A stretch of 64,000 nt of DNA, from contig NZ_CAKJTG010000022.1 of the NCBI RefSeq assembly GCF_917563885.1, positions 18,793 through 82,792 of the forward strand, in the 5' to 3' direction. This stretch comes from Pseudoneobacillus rhizosphaerae. Its GTDB lineage: Bacteria; Bacillota; Bacilli; Bacillales; Cytobacillaceae. Below the pieces are notes generated by a model, which saw nothing but the letters and a program-made list of their open reading frames with translations, ran no database searches and was not told the DNA's origin. A program made the position numbers and the translations under genes. Positions 8,924 to 21,530 of this stretch are shown here, in pieces. Each line of letters begins with the position of its first letter. The first letter of the stretch is position 1.

Positions 8924-9584
8924 ACAATTTTTTCCAAATGTGAAATGGGATCGAATGTGGGAAGCGACTACTGAAACGCTTTACATGACAAGCATTTCGG
9001 TGATAGCGACTTTTATATTAGGTATCATATTAGGATTATTATTATTCTTAACTTCAAAAGGTAATATATGGGAAAATAAACCGATTAATACAATCATAAG
9101 TGCCATTGTAAATATATTTAGATCGATACCGTTTATCCTCTTAATAGTATTACTAATTCCGTTTACTAAATTAATTGTAGGATCCATGATAGGTGAAAAT
9201 GCAGCCTTACCTGCCTTGATTATTGGGGCTGCTCCGTTTTATGCACGTATGGTTGAAATAGGGTTACGGGAAATTGATAAAGGTGTTATTGAGGCCGCTA
9301 AATCAATGGGGGCAAAGACAAGCACAATTATATTAAAAGTGTTACTTCCTGAATCGATGCCAGCCTTAGTGTCTGGTATTACAGTAACAGCTATTTCTTT
9401 AGTAAGCTTTACCGCCATGGCGGGTGTGATTGGAGCTGGGGGCTTAGGAAATCTAGCCTATCTTGAAGGGTTCCAACGTGGCCGGTTTGATGTTACGCTC
9501 ATGGCCACTGTTGTCATTTTAGTAATTGTATTTATTATTCAATTCGTTGGTGATTATATCACCACTAAATTAGATAAAAGATAA
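8916..9584 (+). CDS. metP: Methionine ABC importer, permease MetP (MetI type)
   Basis: 222 residues with about five membrane-spanning helices. The EAA-type coupling loop is visible around GLREIDKGVIEAAKSMGAK, which contacts MetN. It functions as a homodimeric membrane channel. The gene overlaps the end of metN by 8 bp, so the two are translationally coupled, and metQ follows after 17 nt. Confidence 0.95.
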   Translation: MLEQFFPNVKWDRMWEATTETLYMTSISVIATFILGIILGLLLFLTSKGNIWENKPINTIISAIVNIFRSIPFILLIVLLIPFTKLIVGSMIGENAALPALIIGAAPFYARMVEIGLREIDKGVIEAAKSMGAKTSTIILKVLLPESMPALVSGITVTAISLVSFTAMAGVIGAGGLGNLAYLEGFQRGRFDVTLMATVVILVIVFIIQFVGDYITTKLDKR

Positions 9585-9601
9585 AAGGAGAGAGATTAGA
9601 A

Positions 9602-10441
9602 ATGAAAAAATGGGTAAAAGTAGTTTTTATGTTAGTAATAGCACTTGTGCTTGCAGCTTGTGGGACTAGTAAAGAAAATACAAAAGGTGGAAATGGCGAT
9701 AATGCTACAAAGAAATTAGTTGTTGGTGCCTCAAACGTACCTCATGCTGAGATTCTTGAAGAAGCAAAGCCGCTATTAGAAGAAAAAGGAATCGAATTAG
9801 AAATCGTACCTTTCCAAGATTATGTTTTACCAAATCAAGCTTTAAATGGAAAAGAATTAGATGCAAACTATTTCCAACACATTCCTTATTTAAATGCTCA
9901 AATGGCTGAGAATGGATATGATTTTGTCAATGCAGGTGGAATTCATATCGAACCAATAGGTGTATATTCACAAAAGTATAAGAGTTTAGATGAATTACCT
10001 GATGGCGCACATATTATCGTGAGTAGCTCTGTTGCAGATCATGGTCGAATTCTGACTATGTTAGAAAAAAAAGGTCTAATTACTTTAAAAGAGGGTATTG
10101 AAAAAACAACAGCAACTGTTGACGATATTATTGAAAACCCAAAGAATCTAAACTTTGATGCAGAATATGAGGCAGCTTTACTTCCTCAAATCTACAACAA
10201 CGGCGAAGGAGATGCTGTATTAATCAACTCTAACTATGCAATTGATGCTGGATTAAATCCAATTGAAGATTCTATTGCGATTGAAGAAAGCGATTCTCCA
10301 TATGTAAATGTTATTGCCGTTCGTTCTGGTGATGAATCAAGAGAAGAAATTAAAGCATTAATAGAAGTATTACGTTCTGAAGAAATTCAAAATTTCATTC
10401 TTGAAAAATATAAAGGTGCTGTAGTACCTGTTAAGGAATAA
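9602..10441 (+). CDS. metQ: Methionine-binding lipoprotein MetQ
   Basis: 279-residue NLPA-family substrate-binding protein. It has a lipoprotein signal peptide with lipobox VLAAC; Cys20 would be acylated and anchor the protein outside the membrane. The family stretches VGASNVPHAEILE and DANYFQHIPYLN are present. It delivers methionine to MetNP. RBS AAAGGAGAGA precedes the ATG. Last gene of the operon, followed at once by a terminator. Confidence 0.95.
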   Translation: MKKWVKVVFMLVIALVLAACGTSKENTKGGNGDNATKKLVVGASNVPHAEILEEAKPLLEEKGIELEIVPFQDYVLPNQALNGKELDANYFQHIPYLNAQMAENGYDFVNAGGIHIEPIGVYSQKYKSLDELPDGAHIIVSSSVADHGRILTMLEKKGLITLKEGIEKTTATVDDIIENPKNLNFDAEYEAALLPQIYNNGEGDAVLINSNYAIDAGLNPIEDSIAIEESDSPYVNVIAVRSGDESREEIKALIEVLRSEEIQNFILEKYKGAVVPVKE

Positions 10442-10450
10442 AAAAGCAGA

Positions 10451-10486
10451 AAACCTGTCCTTTTTGGGACAGGTTATTTTTTTTTA
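10451..10486 (+). terminator. Terminator of metNPQ
   Basis: CCTGTCC / GGACAGG stem, 6-nt loop region, then a run of nine T. Confidence 0.92.
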
Positions 10487-10690
10487 CATATAATAAGGAA
10501 GAGATATGAATATGGTGGAAAATCTTTAAGGCTGTTACATGAAATAGATTGCCGATGAGGAAACTAGGACGAGAAATGAACGCTAAAAAATTCTCTAAAA
10601 ATTGATATATATCAATGTTATTATCAACAATTTTTATTAACATTATGTTCATAGTGTAAATATGCTTTAAAGGTTGCTAACAGATTCTAT
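10487..10690. other. Gene-free spacer metQ-sufC
   Basis: AT-rich. I see no gene, RNA motif or hairpin I can support before the suf promoter at 10691. Confidence 0.6.
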
Positions 10691-10719
10691 TTGTTATAAG
10701 ATTGTAATGAGAATAAAAT
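10691..10719 (+). promoter_or_regulatory. Sigma-A promoter of the suf operon
   Basis: TTGTTA, 17-bp spacer, TAAAAT. The -10 region is flanked by a direct repeat of AATGAGAA (about 12 bp apart, around 10706 and 10717). Confidence 0.7.
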
Positions 10720-10733
10720 GAGAATGAAGTTTG

Positions 10734-10750
10734 ATAACCTTAACGGTTAT
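10734..10750. promoter_or_regulatory. Candidate operator in the suf initial transcribed region
   Basis: Inverted repeat ATAACC-TTAAC-GGTTAT about 15 bp after the -10 box, a suitable place for a repressor. The regulator is not known; a SufR-like protein is encoded at 27.4 kb. Confidence 0.4.
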
Positions 10751-10785
10751 TAGATATAAACTTTGTTTATTTCGGAGGTATAAAT

Positions 10786-11571
10786 ATGGCAGGGTCAACT
10801 TTAACGATTAAAGAATTACATGTTGAGATCGATGGGAAAGAAATTTTAAAGGGTGTAAACCTAGAGGTTAAGGGTGGAGAAATTCACGCCATCATGGGAC
10901 CAAATGGTACAGGTAAATCAACACTTTCGTCTGCTATTATGGGACATCCAAAATATGAAGTAACTAGCGGAAGTATTGCATTAGATGAGCAAGATGTTCT
11001 TGAAATGGAAGTAGACGAGCGTGCTCGCGCAGGTCTATTCTTAGCAATGCAATACCCAAGTGAAATTAATGGGGTAACAAATGCGGACTTCTTACGCTCT
11101 GCTTTAAATGCAAAGCTTGGAGAAGGAAATGAAATTTCATTAATGAAATTTATCCGTACAATGGATAAGCAAATGGATTTCCTTGAAATGGATCAAGATA
11201 TGGCTCAACGTTACCTTAACGAAGGTTTCTCTGGTGGAGAGAAAAAGCGTAACGAAATTCTTCAATTAATGATGTTACAACCGAAAATTGCCATTCTAGA
11301 TGAAATCGATTCAGGTTTAGATATCGATGCACTAAAAGTTGTATCTAAAGGAATCAACGAAATGCGTGGGGAAGAGTTTGGTTGCTTAATCATCACTCAT
11401 TATCAACGCTTATTAGATTATATTACTCCTGATTTTGTCCATGTAATGATGCAAGGACGAATCGTGAAGTCAGGTGGCCCTGAGCTTGCACAACGCTTAG
11501 AAGCAGAAGGATATGACTGGATTAAACAAGAACTAGGAATTGAAGACGAAACCGTTGGGCAAGAAGCATAA
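10786..11571 (+). CDS. sufC: Fe-S assembly ATPase SufC
   Basis: 261-residue cytosolic ABC-type ATPase that drives the SufBCD scaffold. Walker A MGPNGTGKST, signature FSGGEKKRNE and Walker B IAILDEIDSGLD are present, with the Suf-typical GGEKKRNE. It has no membrane partner: its dimer is capped by SufB and SufD. The ATG follows CGGAGGTATAAAT. First gene of sufCDSUB, as in B. subtilis. Confidence 0.97.
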   Translation: MAGSTLTIKELHVEIDGKEILKGVNLEVKGGEIHAIMGPNGTGKSTLSSAIMGHPKYEVTSGSIALDEQDVLEMEVDERARAGLFLAMQYPSEINGVTNADFLRSALNAKLGEGNEISLMKFIRTMDKQMDFLEMDQDMAQRYLNEGFSGGEKKRNEILQLMMLQPKIAILDEIDSGLDIDALKVVSKGINEMRGEEFGCLIITHYQRLLDYITPDFVHVMMQGRIVKSGGPELAQRLEAEGYDWIKQELGIEDETVGQEA

Positions 11572-11589
11572 GCGTTAGGGGGATTTTTC

Positions 11590-14559
<2,970 letters not shown>

Positions 14560-14587
14560 AACGCGGGAATTTATTCCCTCGTTTTTA
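14560..14587 (+). terminator. Terminator-like hairpin inside the suf operon
   Basis: AACGCGGGAAT / ATTCCCTCGTT with a 2-nt minimal loop and one mismatch, then GTTTTT, placed between the sufU stop and the sufB RBS. It may attenuate or process the transcript so that sufB is made at a different level from sufCDSU. Confidence 0.6.
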
Positions 14588-14604
14588 GAAGGAGGAATTT
14601 GAAG

Positions 14605-16002
14605 ATGGCAAAAAAAGCGCCTGAAATCGGTGATTATAAATATGGCTTCCACGACAAAGATGTTTCGATTTTCCGCTCAAAACGCGGATTAACGAAAGAA
14701 ATAGTTGAAGAAATTTCGAAGATGAAGAGTGAACCGCAATGGATGTTAGACTTCCGTCTAAAATCATTGGAGTTATTTTATAGCATGCCAATGCCACAAT
14801 GGGGCGGCGATATGGCTTCCTTGAACTTTGAGGAAATTACGTATTACGTAAAACCATCTGAAAAGACAGAAAAGTCATGGGATGAGGTTCCAGAAGAAAT
14901 TAAGGCTACCTTCGATAAACTTGGTATTCCTGAAGCGGAACAAAAATATTTAGCTGGTGTTTCGGCTCAGTATGAATCCGAGGTTGTTTACCATAACATG
15001 CAGGAAGACCTTGTCGCTCTAGGTATCGTATTTAAGGATACGGATTCTGCTCTTAAGGAAAACGAAGATATTTTCCGCGAGCATTGGGCAAAGGTTATTC
15101 CGCCAACGGATAATAAGTTTGCTGCTTTAAACTCAGCGGTTTGGTCTGGTGGATCATTCATTTATGTTCCAAAGGGAGTAAAAGTGGAAACACCTTTACA
15201 AGCCTATTTCCGTATTAACTCAGAAAATATGGGTCAATTTGAGCGTACCTTAATCATTGTTGATGAGGGAGCACATGTACACTATGTTGAAGGATGTACA
15301 GCACCTGTTTATACAACAAACTCACTACACAGTGCGGTAGTTGAAATCATCATTAAAAAGGATGCTTACTGCCGTTATACAACGATTCAAAACTGGGCAA
15401 ACAATGTTTATAATCTTGTAACGAAGCGTGCGGTTTGTGAAGCACATGCAACAATGGAATGGGTTGATGGAAACATCGGATCTAAGCTGACAATGAAGTA
15501 CCCAGCTGTTATTCTAAAAGGCGAAGGTGCTCGTGGAATGACTTTATCTATTGCAATTGCAGGTAAAGGTCAGCATCAGGATGCTGGAGCTAAAATGACT
15601 CACTTAGCACCAAATACTTCTTCTACGATTGTTTCAAAGTCTATTTCAAAGCATGGTGGTAAGGTAACCTATCGTGGTATCGTTCATTTTGGACGTAAAG
15701 CGGATGGGGCTCGTTCAAATATTGAGTGTGATACGTTAATTATGGATAATCAATCTACATCTGATACGATTCCATATAACGAAATCTTAAATGACAACAT
15801 TTCTTTAGAGCATGAAGCAAAAGTATCAAAGGTATCAGAAGAACAATTATTCTACCTAATGAGCCGTGGTATTTCTGAACAAGAAGCAACAGAAATGATT
15901 GTTATGGGCTTCATCGAGCCATTTACGAAAGAACTTCCGATGGAATATGCTGTTGAAATGAACCGTCTGATCAAGTTCGAAATGGAAGGGTCAATCGGTT
16001 AA
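14605..16002 (+). CDS. sufB: Fe-S assembly scaffold SufB
   Basis: 465 residues, the main scaffold subunit on which the Fe-S cluster forms. The N-terminal part (about residues 1-130) and the beta-helix core are intact, with conserved [16 protein letters not shown] and [12 protein letters not shown] chose ATG 14605 ([15 protein letters not shown]): GGAGGA is 8 nt upstream, whereas the in-frame TTG at 14599 sits only 2 nt from it. Last gene of the operon. Confidence 0.97.
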   Translation: MAKKAPEIGDYKYGFHDKDVSIFRSKRGLTKEIVEEISKMKSEPQWMLDFRLKSLELFYSMPMPQWGGDMASLNFEEITYYVKPSEKTEKSWDEVPEEIKATFDKLGIPEAEQKYLAGVSAQYESEVVYHNMQEDLVALGIVFKDTDSALKENEDIFREHWAKVIPPTDNKFAALNSAVWSGGSFIYVPKGVKVETPLQAYFRINSENMGQFERTLIIVDEGAHVHYVEGCTAPVYTTNSLHSAVVEIIIKKDAYCRYTTIQNWANNVYNLVTKRAVCEAHATMEWVDGNIGSKLTMKYPAVILKGEGARGMTLSIAIAGKGQHQDAGAKMTHLAPNTSSTIVSKSISKHGGKVTYRGIVHFGRKADGARSNIECDTLIMDNQSTSDTIPYNEILNDNISLEHEAKVSKVSEEQLFYLMSRGISEQEATEMIVMGFIEPFTKELPMEYAVEMNRLIKFEMEGSIG

Positions 16003-16078
16003 TTTATCAAAGCCTTGAGGGATTTCTTTTCATCGTAAATCTATGAGCGTACTGATTAGATACTATCTTTTCGTGTAG

Positions 16079-16107
16079 GAGACGAACTTTTTAGTTCGTC
16101 TCTTTTA
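16079..16107 (+). terminator. Terminator of the suf operon
   Basis: Perfect 9-bp stem GAGACGAAC / GTTCGTCTC with a 6-nt loop, then TTTT. A weaker hairpin with G-U pairs and TTTTTT follows near 16130-16170. Confidence 0.88.
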
Positions 16108-16384
16108 ATATGGAGAAATGATTATATGAAAAGTCATTGTTGCGAGTAAGCATCAATGGCTTTTTTGCATTTTAGTAAACAGGATTATATTTACTTGCCA
16201 AGCTAAATAGTAACAAGTAGATAGGAAACGAAAAGAGACTATATAGAAATTTATCCCAAACTAGCGGTCAGTAACCGGGAAATTTATTTTCTTCGCATCA
16301 GTCGTATAGAAATTATTAAACAAGAAGAAGGCAATAATATAAAGAAATACTGTAGCTGCTTTATATAATTAGGAGGTTTTGGCC
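16108..16384. other. Gene-free spacer sufB-MFS
   Basis: Apart from the weak second hairpin near 16130-16170 and the GTG-start RBS AGGAGG at 16371, I see nothing I can support. Confidence 0.6.
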
Positions 16385-17806
16385 GTGGAAACAAGTTATA
16401 AAGGTACAGATAAAATGATTATAGGAATTGTGTTTGGTGTTATAACTTTTTGGCTATTTGCACAAGCAATGGTCAATGTGGTTCCTGCTGTTCAAAAAGA
16501 TTTAGGTATTTCACTTGGAACCGTGAACATCGCCATAAGTTTATCGGCCTTATTTTCAGGGATGTTTATCGTTGCTGCTGGTGGACTTGCCGATAAAATT
16601 GGACGTAAAAAGATTGCTAATATTGGTTTTATTTTAAGTATAATCGGTTCACTTTGCCTTGTTTTAACTCAAGGGTCCACATTGCTCATTATTGGACGTG
16701 TCCTTCAAGGGCTTTCAGCTGCATTTATTATGCCCTCAACCATTGCCTTGATGAAAGCTTATTTCGAAGGGAAAGATCGCCAACGTGCACTAAGTTTCTG
16801 GTCCATCGGTTCTTGGGGCGGATCAGGGGTTGCCTCTTTTGCCGGCGGTGCAATCGCAACATATTTAGGGTGGAGATGGATCTTTATCTTTTCTATCATC
16901 TTCGCACTTATTGGTATGTTTCTACTGAAAGACACGCCAGAAAGTAAACAAAAATCTACAGGTACTTTTAAATTTGATTACGCTGGCTTAGTTATTTTTG
17001 TCATCACAATGCTTGCTTTGAATGTATTTATTACTTACGGAGCAGATTTGGGATGGACAAGCCCGCTTACAATCGGCCTATTGATTGTCACAATTATCGG
17101 TTTGATTGTTTTCATCAAAGTTGAGAAAAGCAAAAAAGTTGTACTGATTGACTTTGCTGTATTTAAAAATAAGCCTTATACGGGTGCGACTATTTCTAAT
17201 TTTTTGTTAAATGCGATTGCCGGTACACTAGTTGTAGCTAATACTTATGTACAAGTTGGCCGTGGATTTAATTCCTTCCAAGCAGGTATGCTATCACTTG
17301 GTTATTTAGTAGTGGTACTTGCAATGATTCGTGTCGGTGAGAAAATATTACAAAAAGTAGGTGCAAAATTACCGATGATCTGGGGTGCTCTGATTACAAC
17401 GATTGGTGTGGCAATCATGGGCTTAACCTTCTTACCAGACTTTACTTATACAGTTGTTGTCTTCAGTGGATTTGTCTTATTTGGACTTGGACTTGGACTC
17501 TATGCGACCCCATCAACAGATACATCTGTATCAAATGCACCAGCTGACAAAGTCGGTGAAGCAGCTGGGGTTTATAAAATGGCAAGCTCACTTGGCAGTG
17601 CATTTGGTGTCTCGATTTCAGCAACGGCCTACGGTGCAATCGCAGCAAATGGAAATCTTGAAACAGCGGCTTCAGTAGGAATTATCGTAAACGTTATATT
17701 CGGTGTACTTTCAATATTATCCATTATCTTTTTGGTTCCTAGTGATGCCGGTAAAACATCTAATTCTCCCGAAAGATCACCAGCTGGTAATCCTGTTTTA
17801 GAATAA
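16385..17806 (+). CDS. MFS transporter, DHA2-like
   Basis: 473-residue inner-membrane transporter with 12-14 hydrophobic segments. Motif A is ADKIGRKKIANIG, and the TM5 region GSWGGSGVASFAGGAIATYLGWRWIFI resembles the drug:H+ antiporter motif C and the RWIF end of DHA2 proteins. The start is the GTG at 16385, 8 nt after AGGAGG; the TTG at 16379 is too close to it. An M20 amidohydrolase follows after 56 nt without a clear terminator, so the pair may take up and cleave, or export, an amide-linked compound. The substrate is unknown. Confidence 0.88.
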   Translation: METSYKGTDKMIIGIVFGVITFWLFAQAMVNVVPAVQKDLGISLGTVNIAISLSALFSGMFIVAAGGLADKIGRKKIANIGFILSIIGSLCLVLTQGSTLLIIGRVLQGLSAAFIMPSTIALMKAYFEGKDRQRALSFWSIGSWGGSGVASFAGGAIATYLGWRWIFIFSIIFALIGMFLLKDTPESKQKSTGTFKFDYAGLVIFVITMLALNVFITYGADLGWTSPLTIGLLIVTIIGLIVFIKVEKSKKVVLIDFAVFKNKPYTGATISNFLLNAIAGTLVVANTYVQVGRGFNSFQAGMLSLGYLVVVLAMIRVGEKILQKVGAKLPMIWGALITTIGVAIMGLTFLPDFTYTVVVFSGFVLFGLGLGLYATPSTDTSVSNAPADKVGEAAGVYKMASSLGSAFGVSISATAYGAIAANGNLETAASVGIIVNVIFGVLSILSIIFLVPSDAGKTSNSPERSPAGNPVLE

Positions 17807-17862
17807 ATAGCGGTTGGAATTGTAAACGCCACATATTTAATAAATATGGAAAGGGTGTCAAG

Positions 17863-19053
17863 ATGTTGAGAAGTAAACTAATGGAAATGTTAGAATCCCG
17901 TAAGGATGAAATGATTGAAATTCGCAGGCATCTACATGAAAATCCTGAACTTTCTTTTAAAGAGGAAAAAACCGCTCAATATATTATTGATTTTTATAAA
18001 GGTAAAACCGTAGAAGTTCAATCGAATGTAGGTAATGGATATGGAATTATCGTAACCATTAAAGGTGGTAAACCTGGAAAAAACATTGGTTTACGTGCCG
18101 ATTTTGATGCCCTTCCAATCGTTGAAGAAACAGAAGTACCCTTTAAGTCAAAAAATGAAGGTGTTATGCATGCGTGTGGCCATGATGGCCATACAGCGTA
18201 CTTGTTGGTCTTAGCGGATTGCCTCATCCAATTAAAAGATGAAATCCCAGGTACAATTAAAATTATTCATCAGCATGCGGAAGAAGTTCCGCCAGGCGGT
18301 GCAAAGAGTATTGTAGAATCCGGCGTGCTTGACGATTTAGATAATATATTTGGCATCCATCTGTTGCCTATGGACCCAGCTGGAGTTGTTGGATATCACT
18401 CTGGATTTTCTTTTAACGGTAGGGCTTATATGAAATTAAAAATTCAAGGCAGGGGTGGGCATGGTTCCTCACCTCATCTAGCGAATGATGCCATTGTGGC
18501 TGGTGCCCATTTTGTGACAGCAGCTCAAACGATTATTAGCCGACGATTAAGTCCTTTTGATATTGGGGTAATTACGATTGGTTCTTTTGATGGAAAAGGA
18601 ACATTTAATGTCATTAAAGACAGTGTAGAGCTTGAAGGCGATATTCGTTATATGACTGTTGAAACAAAAGCAACCATTGAAAAAGAAGTTAAACGACTTG
18701 TAAAAGGGCTTGAAGAAGAATTTGGTGTAACATGTAATTTAACCTATACGAATGATTATCCACCTTTATATAATGATCCTGAAATCACAGCTATGGTTGC
18801 TGAGATTCTCAAGAATGCTAATGATAAAGATATTAAAGAAGTAAAGGAATATCCAGCCATGCCGCCATCTGAAGACTTTGCTTACTATGCTGAAAAATTC
18901 CCTTCCTGCTTCTTCTACATTGCTTGTACACCAAAAGGAGTAGAAAAACCTTATTTTAATCATAATCCTAAATTTGATATCGATGAAGATGCCCTAATCG
19001 TAGCAGCCAAGGCTGTTGGATATGTTGTTTGCGGTTATTATGGATTAGAATAG
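17863..19053 (+). CDS. M20-family amidohydrolase (N-acyl amino acid / hippurate hydrolase type)
   Basis: 396-residue cytosolic metallopeptidase-like hydrolase of the M20D group. Metal-binding residues lie in HACGHDGHTA (Cys105, His107) and HQHAEEVPPGGA (Glu140/Glu141, His138), and the late histidine in FNHNPKFDIDEDAL. The dimerisation lid domain is inserted near residues 185-300. Such enzymes remove acyl groups from amino acids, hippurate or auxin conjugates; which one here cannot be told. RBS AAAGGGTG. It probably forms a two-gene unit with the preceding MFS transporter. Confidence 0.9.
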   Translation: MLRSKLMEMLESRKDEMIEIRRHLHENPELSFKEEKTAQYIIDFYKGKTVEVQSNVGNGYGIIVTIKGGKPGKNIGLRADFDALPIVEETEVPFKSKNEGVMHACGHDGHTAYLLVLADCLIQLKDEIPGTIKIIHQHAEEVPPGGAKSIVESGVLDDLDNIFGIHLLPMDPAGVVGYHSGFSFNGRAYMKLKIQGRGGHGSSPHLANDAIVAGAHFVTAAQTIISRRLSPFDIGVITIGSFDGKGTFNVIKDSVELEGDIRYMTVETKATIEKEVKRLVKGLEEEFGVTCNLTYTNDYPPLYNDPEITAMVAEILKNANDKDIKEVKEYPAMPPSEDFAYYAEKFPSCFFYIACTPKGVEKPYFNHNPKFDIDEDALIVAAKAVGYVVCGYYGLE

Positions 19054-19265
19054 GAAATAGAATTTGAATTAGTACCTTTTCCAAAGGAAGAGGATTCCAT
19101 TATTTTTAAGAGATTACGGTTAAGGGTAAGAGATAGATATGGTAACTCATTCGAGGAATCAGGGTCTCATTCGGACAGCTTTAGTCCATTCAAGCGTGAT
19201 CGTGTCCTAATCAGATCGTTATCATACGAAAAACAACAATCTTTAAGAAACCAGCCAAAAATTAA
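19054..19265. other. Gene-free stretch after the amidohydrolase
   Basis: No supported gene or motif before the terminator at 19266. Base composition is less AT-rich than typical spacers here, which would fit decayed coding sequence, but I recognise nothing. Confidence 0.5.
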
Positions 19266-19298
19266 AATCCGCTTACTGATATAGTAAGCGGATTTTTT
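19266..19298 (+). terminator. Terminator downstream of the amidohydrolase
   Basis: AATCCGCTTAC / GTAAGCGGATT, 11-bp perfect stem, 6-nt loop, then seven T. Confidence 0.92.
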
Positions 19299-19384
19299 TG
19301 CAAACAAATTATCAAACAGCTATGAAAATTATGATAAAATAATTAGGAAAGCGAAATTTTCTTTATTTTTCGGAGGTAGTTACT

Positions 19385-20230
19385 TTGATTTACATTGGAA
19401 CAACAGGATGGGGAGATCAAGACATACTCTATCCAACTGGGACTCCAGCCCGCGAGAAGCTTTCGGTTTATGCAGCACATTTTCCAACAGTGGAAGTCGA
19501 TGCTAGCTTTTATGCCATTCAACCATTGAAAAATGCTGAGAAATGGGTGCTAGAAACTCCTCATTCGTTTCAATTTGTTGTAAAGGCTTATCAAGGTATG
19601 ACGGGACACCAGAGAGGTGATATCCCTTTTGACTCGCGAAAAGCAATGTTTTCTGCATTTCAGGAGTCTATACAGCCTTATCTCCAACAACAAAAATTAG
19701 CGATGGTTTTATTTCAATTCCCACCTTGGTTTGATTGCAAAAAGGAAAATGTAGACTATTTACGATTTTGTAAAAATGAAATGGGAGAGGTCCCTTGTGC
19801 CCTAGAATTTCGCCATCAGTCATGGTTTTACCCTCAGTTAAGAGATAAAACGTTGCAATTTATGATAGATGAAAATTGGATACATAGTATTTGTGATGAA
19901 CCACAGGCGGGTATTGGATCTATTCCTACTGTTTTAAAAGTAACGAACTCTGACACTGTTTTAGTACGCCTACATGGCCGAAATATTCATGGATGGCAGC
20001 AACGAAGAGGAGTAGATTGGCGAGAAGTAAGGTATTTGTACCAATATAATAAGGAGGAGCTAGAAGAGTGGGTAATAAATATTAAACAACTTGAGAAAAA
20101 CTGCAAGAATGTATTCGTGTTGTTTAATAATAACTCTGGAGGAGATGCTGCAGGGAACGCTAACGAATTAATTCAATTACTTAATATAGAATATACAAAC
20201 CTTGCACCTAGGCAATTAGATCTTTTTTAA
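19385..20230 (+). CDS. yunF: DUF72 family protein YunF
   Basis: 281-residue TIM-barrel-like protein of the DUF72 (YecE) family. Seen: the opening MIYIGTTGWGD, EVDASFYAIQP and the histidine/arginine stretch ALEFRHQSW. The biochemical role is not known to me. Start is TTG 19385, 7 nt after CGGAGGT; the sequence begins exactly where family members do. Sits beside yunE and yunC as in B. subtilis, which supports the symbol. Confidence 0.87.
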   Translation: MIYIGTTGWGDQDILYPTGTPAREKLSVYAAHFPTVEVDASFYAIQPLKNAEKWVLETPHSFQFVVKAYQGMTGHQRGDIPFDSRKAMFSAFQESIQPYLQQQKLAMVLFQFPPWFDCKKENVDYLRFCKNEMGEVPCALEFRHQSWFYPQLRDKTLQFMIDENWIHSICDEPQAGIGSIPTVLKVTNSDTVLVRLHGRNIHGWQQRRGVDWREVRYLYQYNKEELEEWVINIKQLEKNCKNVFVLFNNNSGGDAAGNANELIQLLNIEYTNLAPRQLDLF

Positions 20231-20271
20231 TTGCCAAAATGGAGCTTATTTTTAAATGAGGAGTTAATACT

Positions 20272-21096
20272 ATGGAATGGATCATCTTAGTCATACTAGG
20301 CTTAATAGCAAGCACAATCGGGTCATTGATTGGCCTTGGCGGAGGAATTATTATTGTTCCAGCCTTGCTTTACATTGGAACATACACGAATTTATTAGGT
20401 GATATCCCACCACAGATTGCCGTAGGGACAACTTCTTTAATATTAATTGTAACAGGGCTGTCGTCTACGCTTTCTTATATGAAGCATAAAACGGTGGATT
20501 ACAAAAGTGGATTTATTTTCTTTGCTGGAAGTGCGCCAGGAGCAATTATTGGAGCCTGGGTAAATAAAGCTCTAGATGTGCACTCATTTAATTTATATTT
20601 TGGTTTTTTTATGATTTTTGTCGGCATTTTGTTAATTGTAAAAAACAAACTAAAGCCATTAAAGCTTCGTACTGATAAGGGAATTGTTCGGAGCTTTACC
20701 GACCCCACTGGTGAAACTCATCAATATGGCTTCCAACCATTATTAGGTTTTATTGTTACGTTTATTGTTGGTTTTGCTTCTGGTCTTTTTGGAATTGGCG
20801 GAGGCTCATTAATGGTACCCGCAATGATTCTTTTATTCGCATTCCCACCCCATGTGGCTGTTGCTACATCGATGCTACTTGTATTTCTGTCTGCGCTTGT
20901 CAGTTCAGCAACACATATTAGTTTAGGGAATGTCAATTGGTGGTTTGCCTTAGCATTGGTCCCGGGAGCTTGGTTTGGAGCGAAGATTGGATCCTTTTTA
21001 AACACAAAATTAAAGAGTAATACACTAATTAATATCCTACGTGCATTCTTTATCGTTATGGGGTTAAGATTAATTTACCAGGGCATTTTTGGTTAA
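20272..21096 (+). CDS. yunE: TauE/SafE (TSUP) family membrane transporter YunE
   Basis: 274-residue membrane protein, about eight hydrophobic segments in two related halves, each with a glycine-rich signature: GSLIGLGGGIIIVPAL near the N terminus and GLFGIGGGSLMVPAM after the middle. TSUP proteins move small sulfur-containing anions such as sulfite, sulfonates or thiosulfate; the substrate here is inferred only by family. It fits the sulfur-rich neighbourhood but that is not proof. RBS TGAGGAG. Confidence 0.88.
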   Translation: MEWIILVILGLIASTIGSLIGLGGGIIIVPALLYIGTYTNLLGDIPPQIAVGTTSLILIVTGLSSTLSYMKHKTVDYKSGFIFFAGSAPGAIIGAWVNKALDVHSFNLYFGFFMIFVGILLIVKNKLKPLKLRTDKGIVRSFTDPTGETHQYGFQPLLGFIVTFIVGFASGLFGIGGGSLMVPAMILLFAFPPHVAVATSMLLVFLSALVSSATHISLGNVNWWFALALVPGAWFGAKIGSFLNTKLKSNTLINILRAFFIVMGLRLIYQGIFG

Positions 21097-21166
21097 GGTT
21101 ATAGGATTTCATCACGCTTTTGCTCTTTTCACATAATTTGATAGGAGAAGAAAGGAGCGTATGAAA

Positions 21167-21469
21167 ATGATTGAACTTTCACCGATTGTTATTGAAGGTC
21201 ATACCTTTTTAGCTGTTTCTGTTCAACTTCCTAAAACAACTCTTTTGACAGTATCAAACGAAAAAGGATACATCATGTGTGGGGCTCTGGATGTGGAACT
21301 TTTAAATGCAAAGTTAAAGGACCGGAAAGTTATTGCTGGTAGAGCGGTAGGAGTAAGAACTATTGAGCAGCTACTTGAAGCCCCAATGGAATCAGTCACA
21401 TACGAGGCTGAAAATTTAGGGATTCATGTTGGAATGGTTGGAAAAGAAGCATTATTAAAAATGGTTTAA
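21167..21469 (+). CDS. yunC: YunC family protein (DUF1805)
   Basis: 100-residue conserved small protein of unknown function, with MIELSPIVIEG at the start and SNEKGYIMCGALDVELLN and DRKVIAGRAVGVRTIEQLL as family blocks. No membrane segment. I prefer ATG 21167 because AGGAG lies 9 nt upstream; ATG 21161 is only 3 nt from it. A terminator follows directly. Confidence 0.85.
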   Translation: MIELSPIVIEGHTFLAVSVQLPKTTLLTVSNEKGYIMCGALDVELLNAKLKDRKVIAGRAVGVRTIEQLLEAPMESVTYEAENLGIHVGMVGKEALLKMV

Positions 21470-21470
21470 G

Positions 21471-21500
21471 GGACTAGCTGAATATGGCAGTCCTTTTTTT
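21471..21500 (+). terminator. Terminator of yunC
   Basis: Short stem GGACT / AGTCC with a 13-nt loop and a run of seven T directly after the stop codon. Confidence 0.7.
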
Positions 21501-21530
21501 ATTGGAGAAAACGGACCCGGTACATGACTG

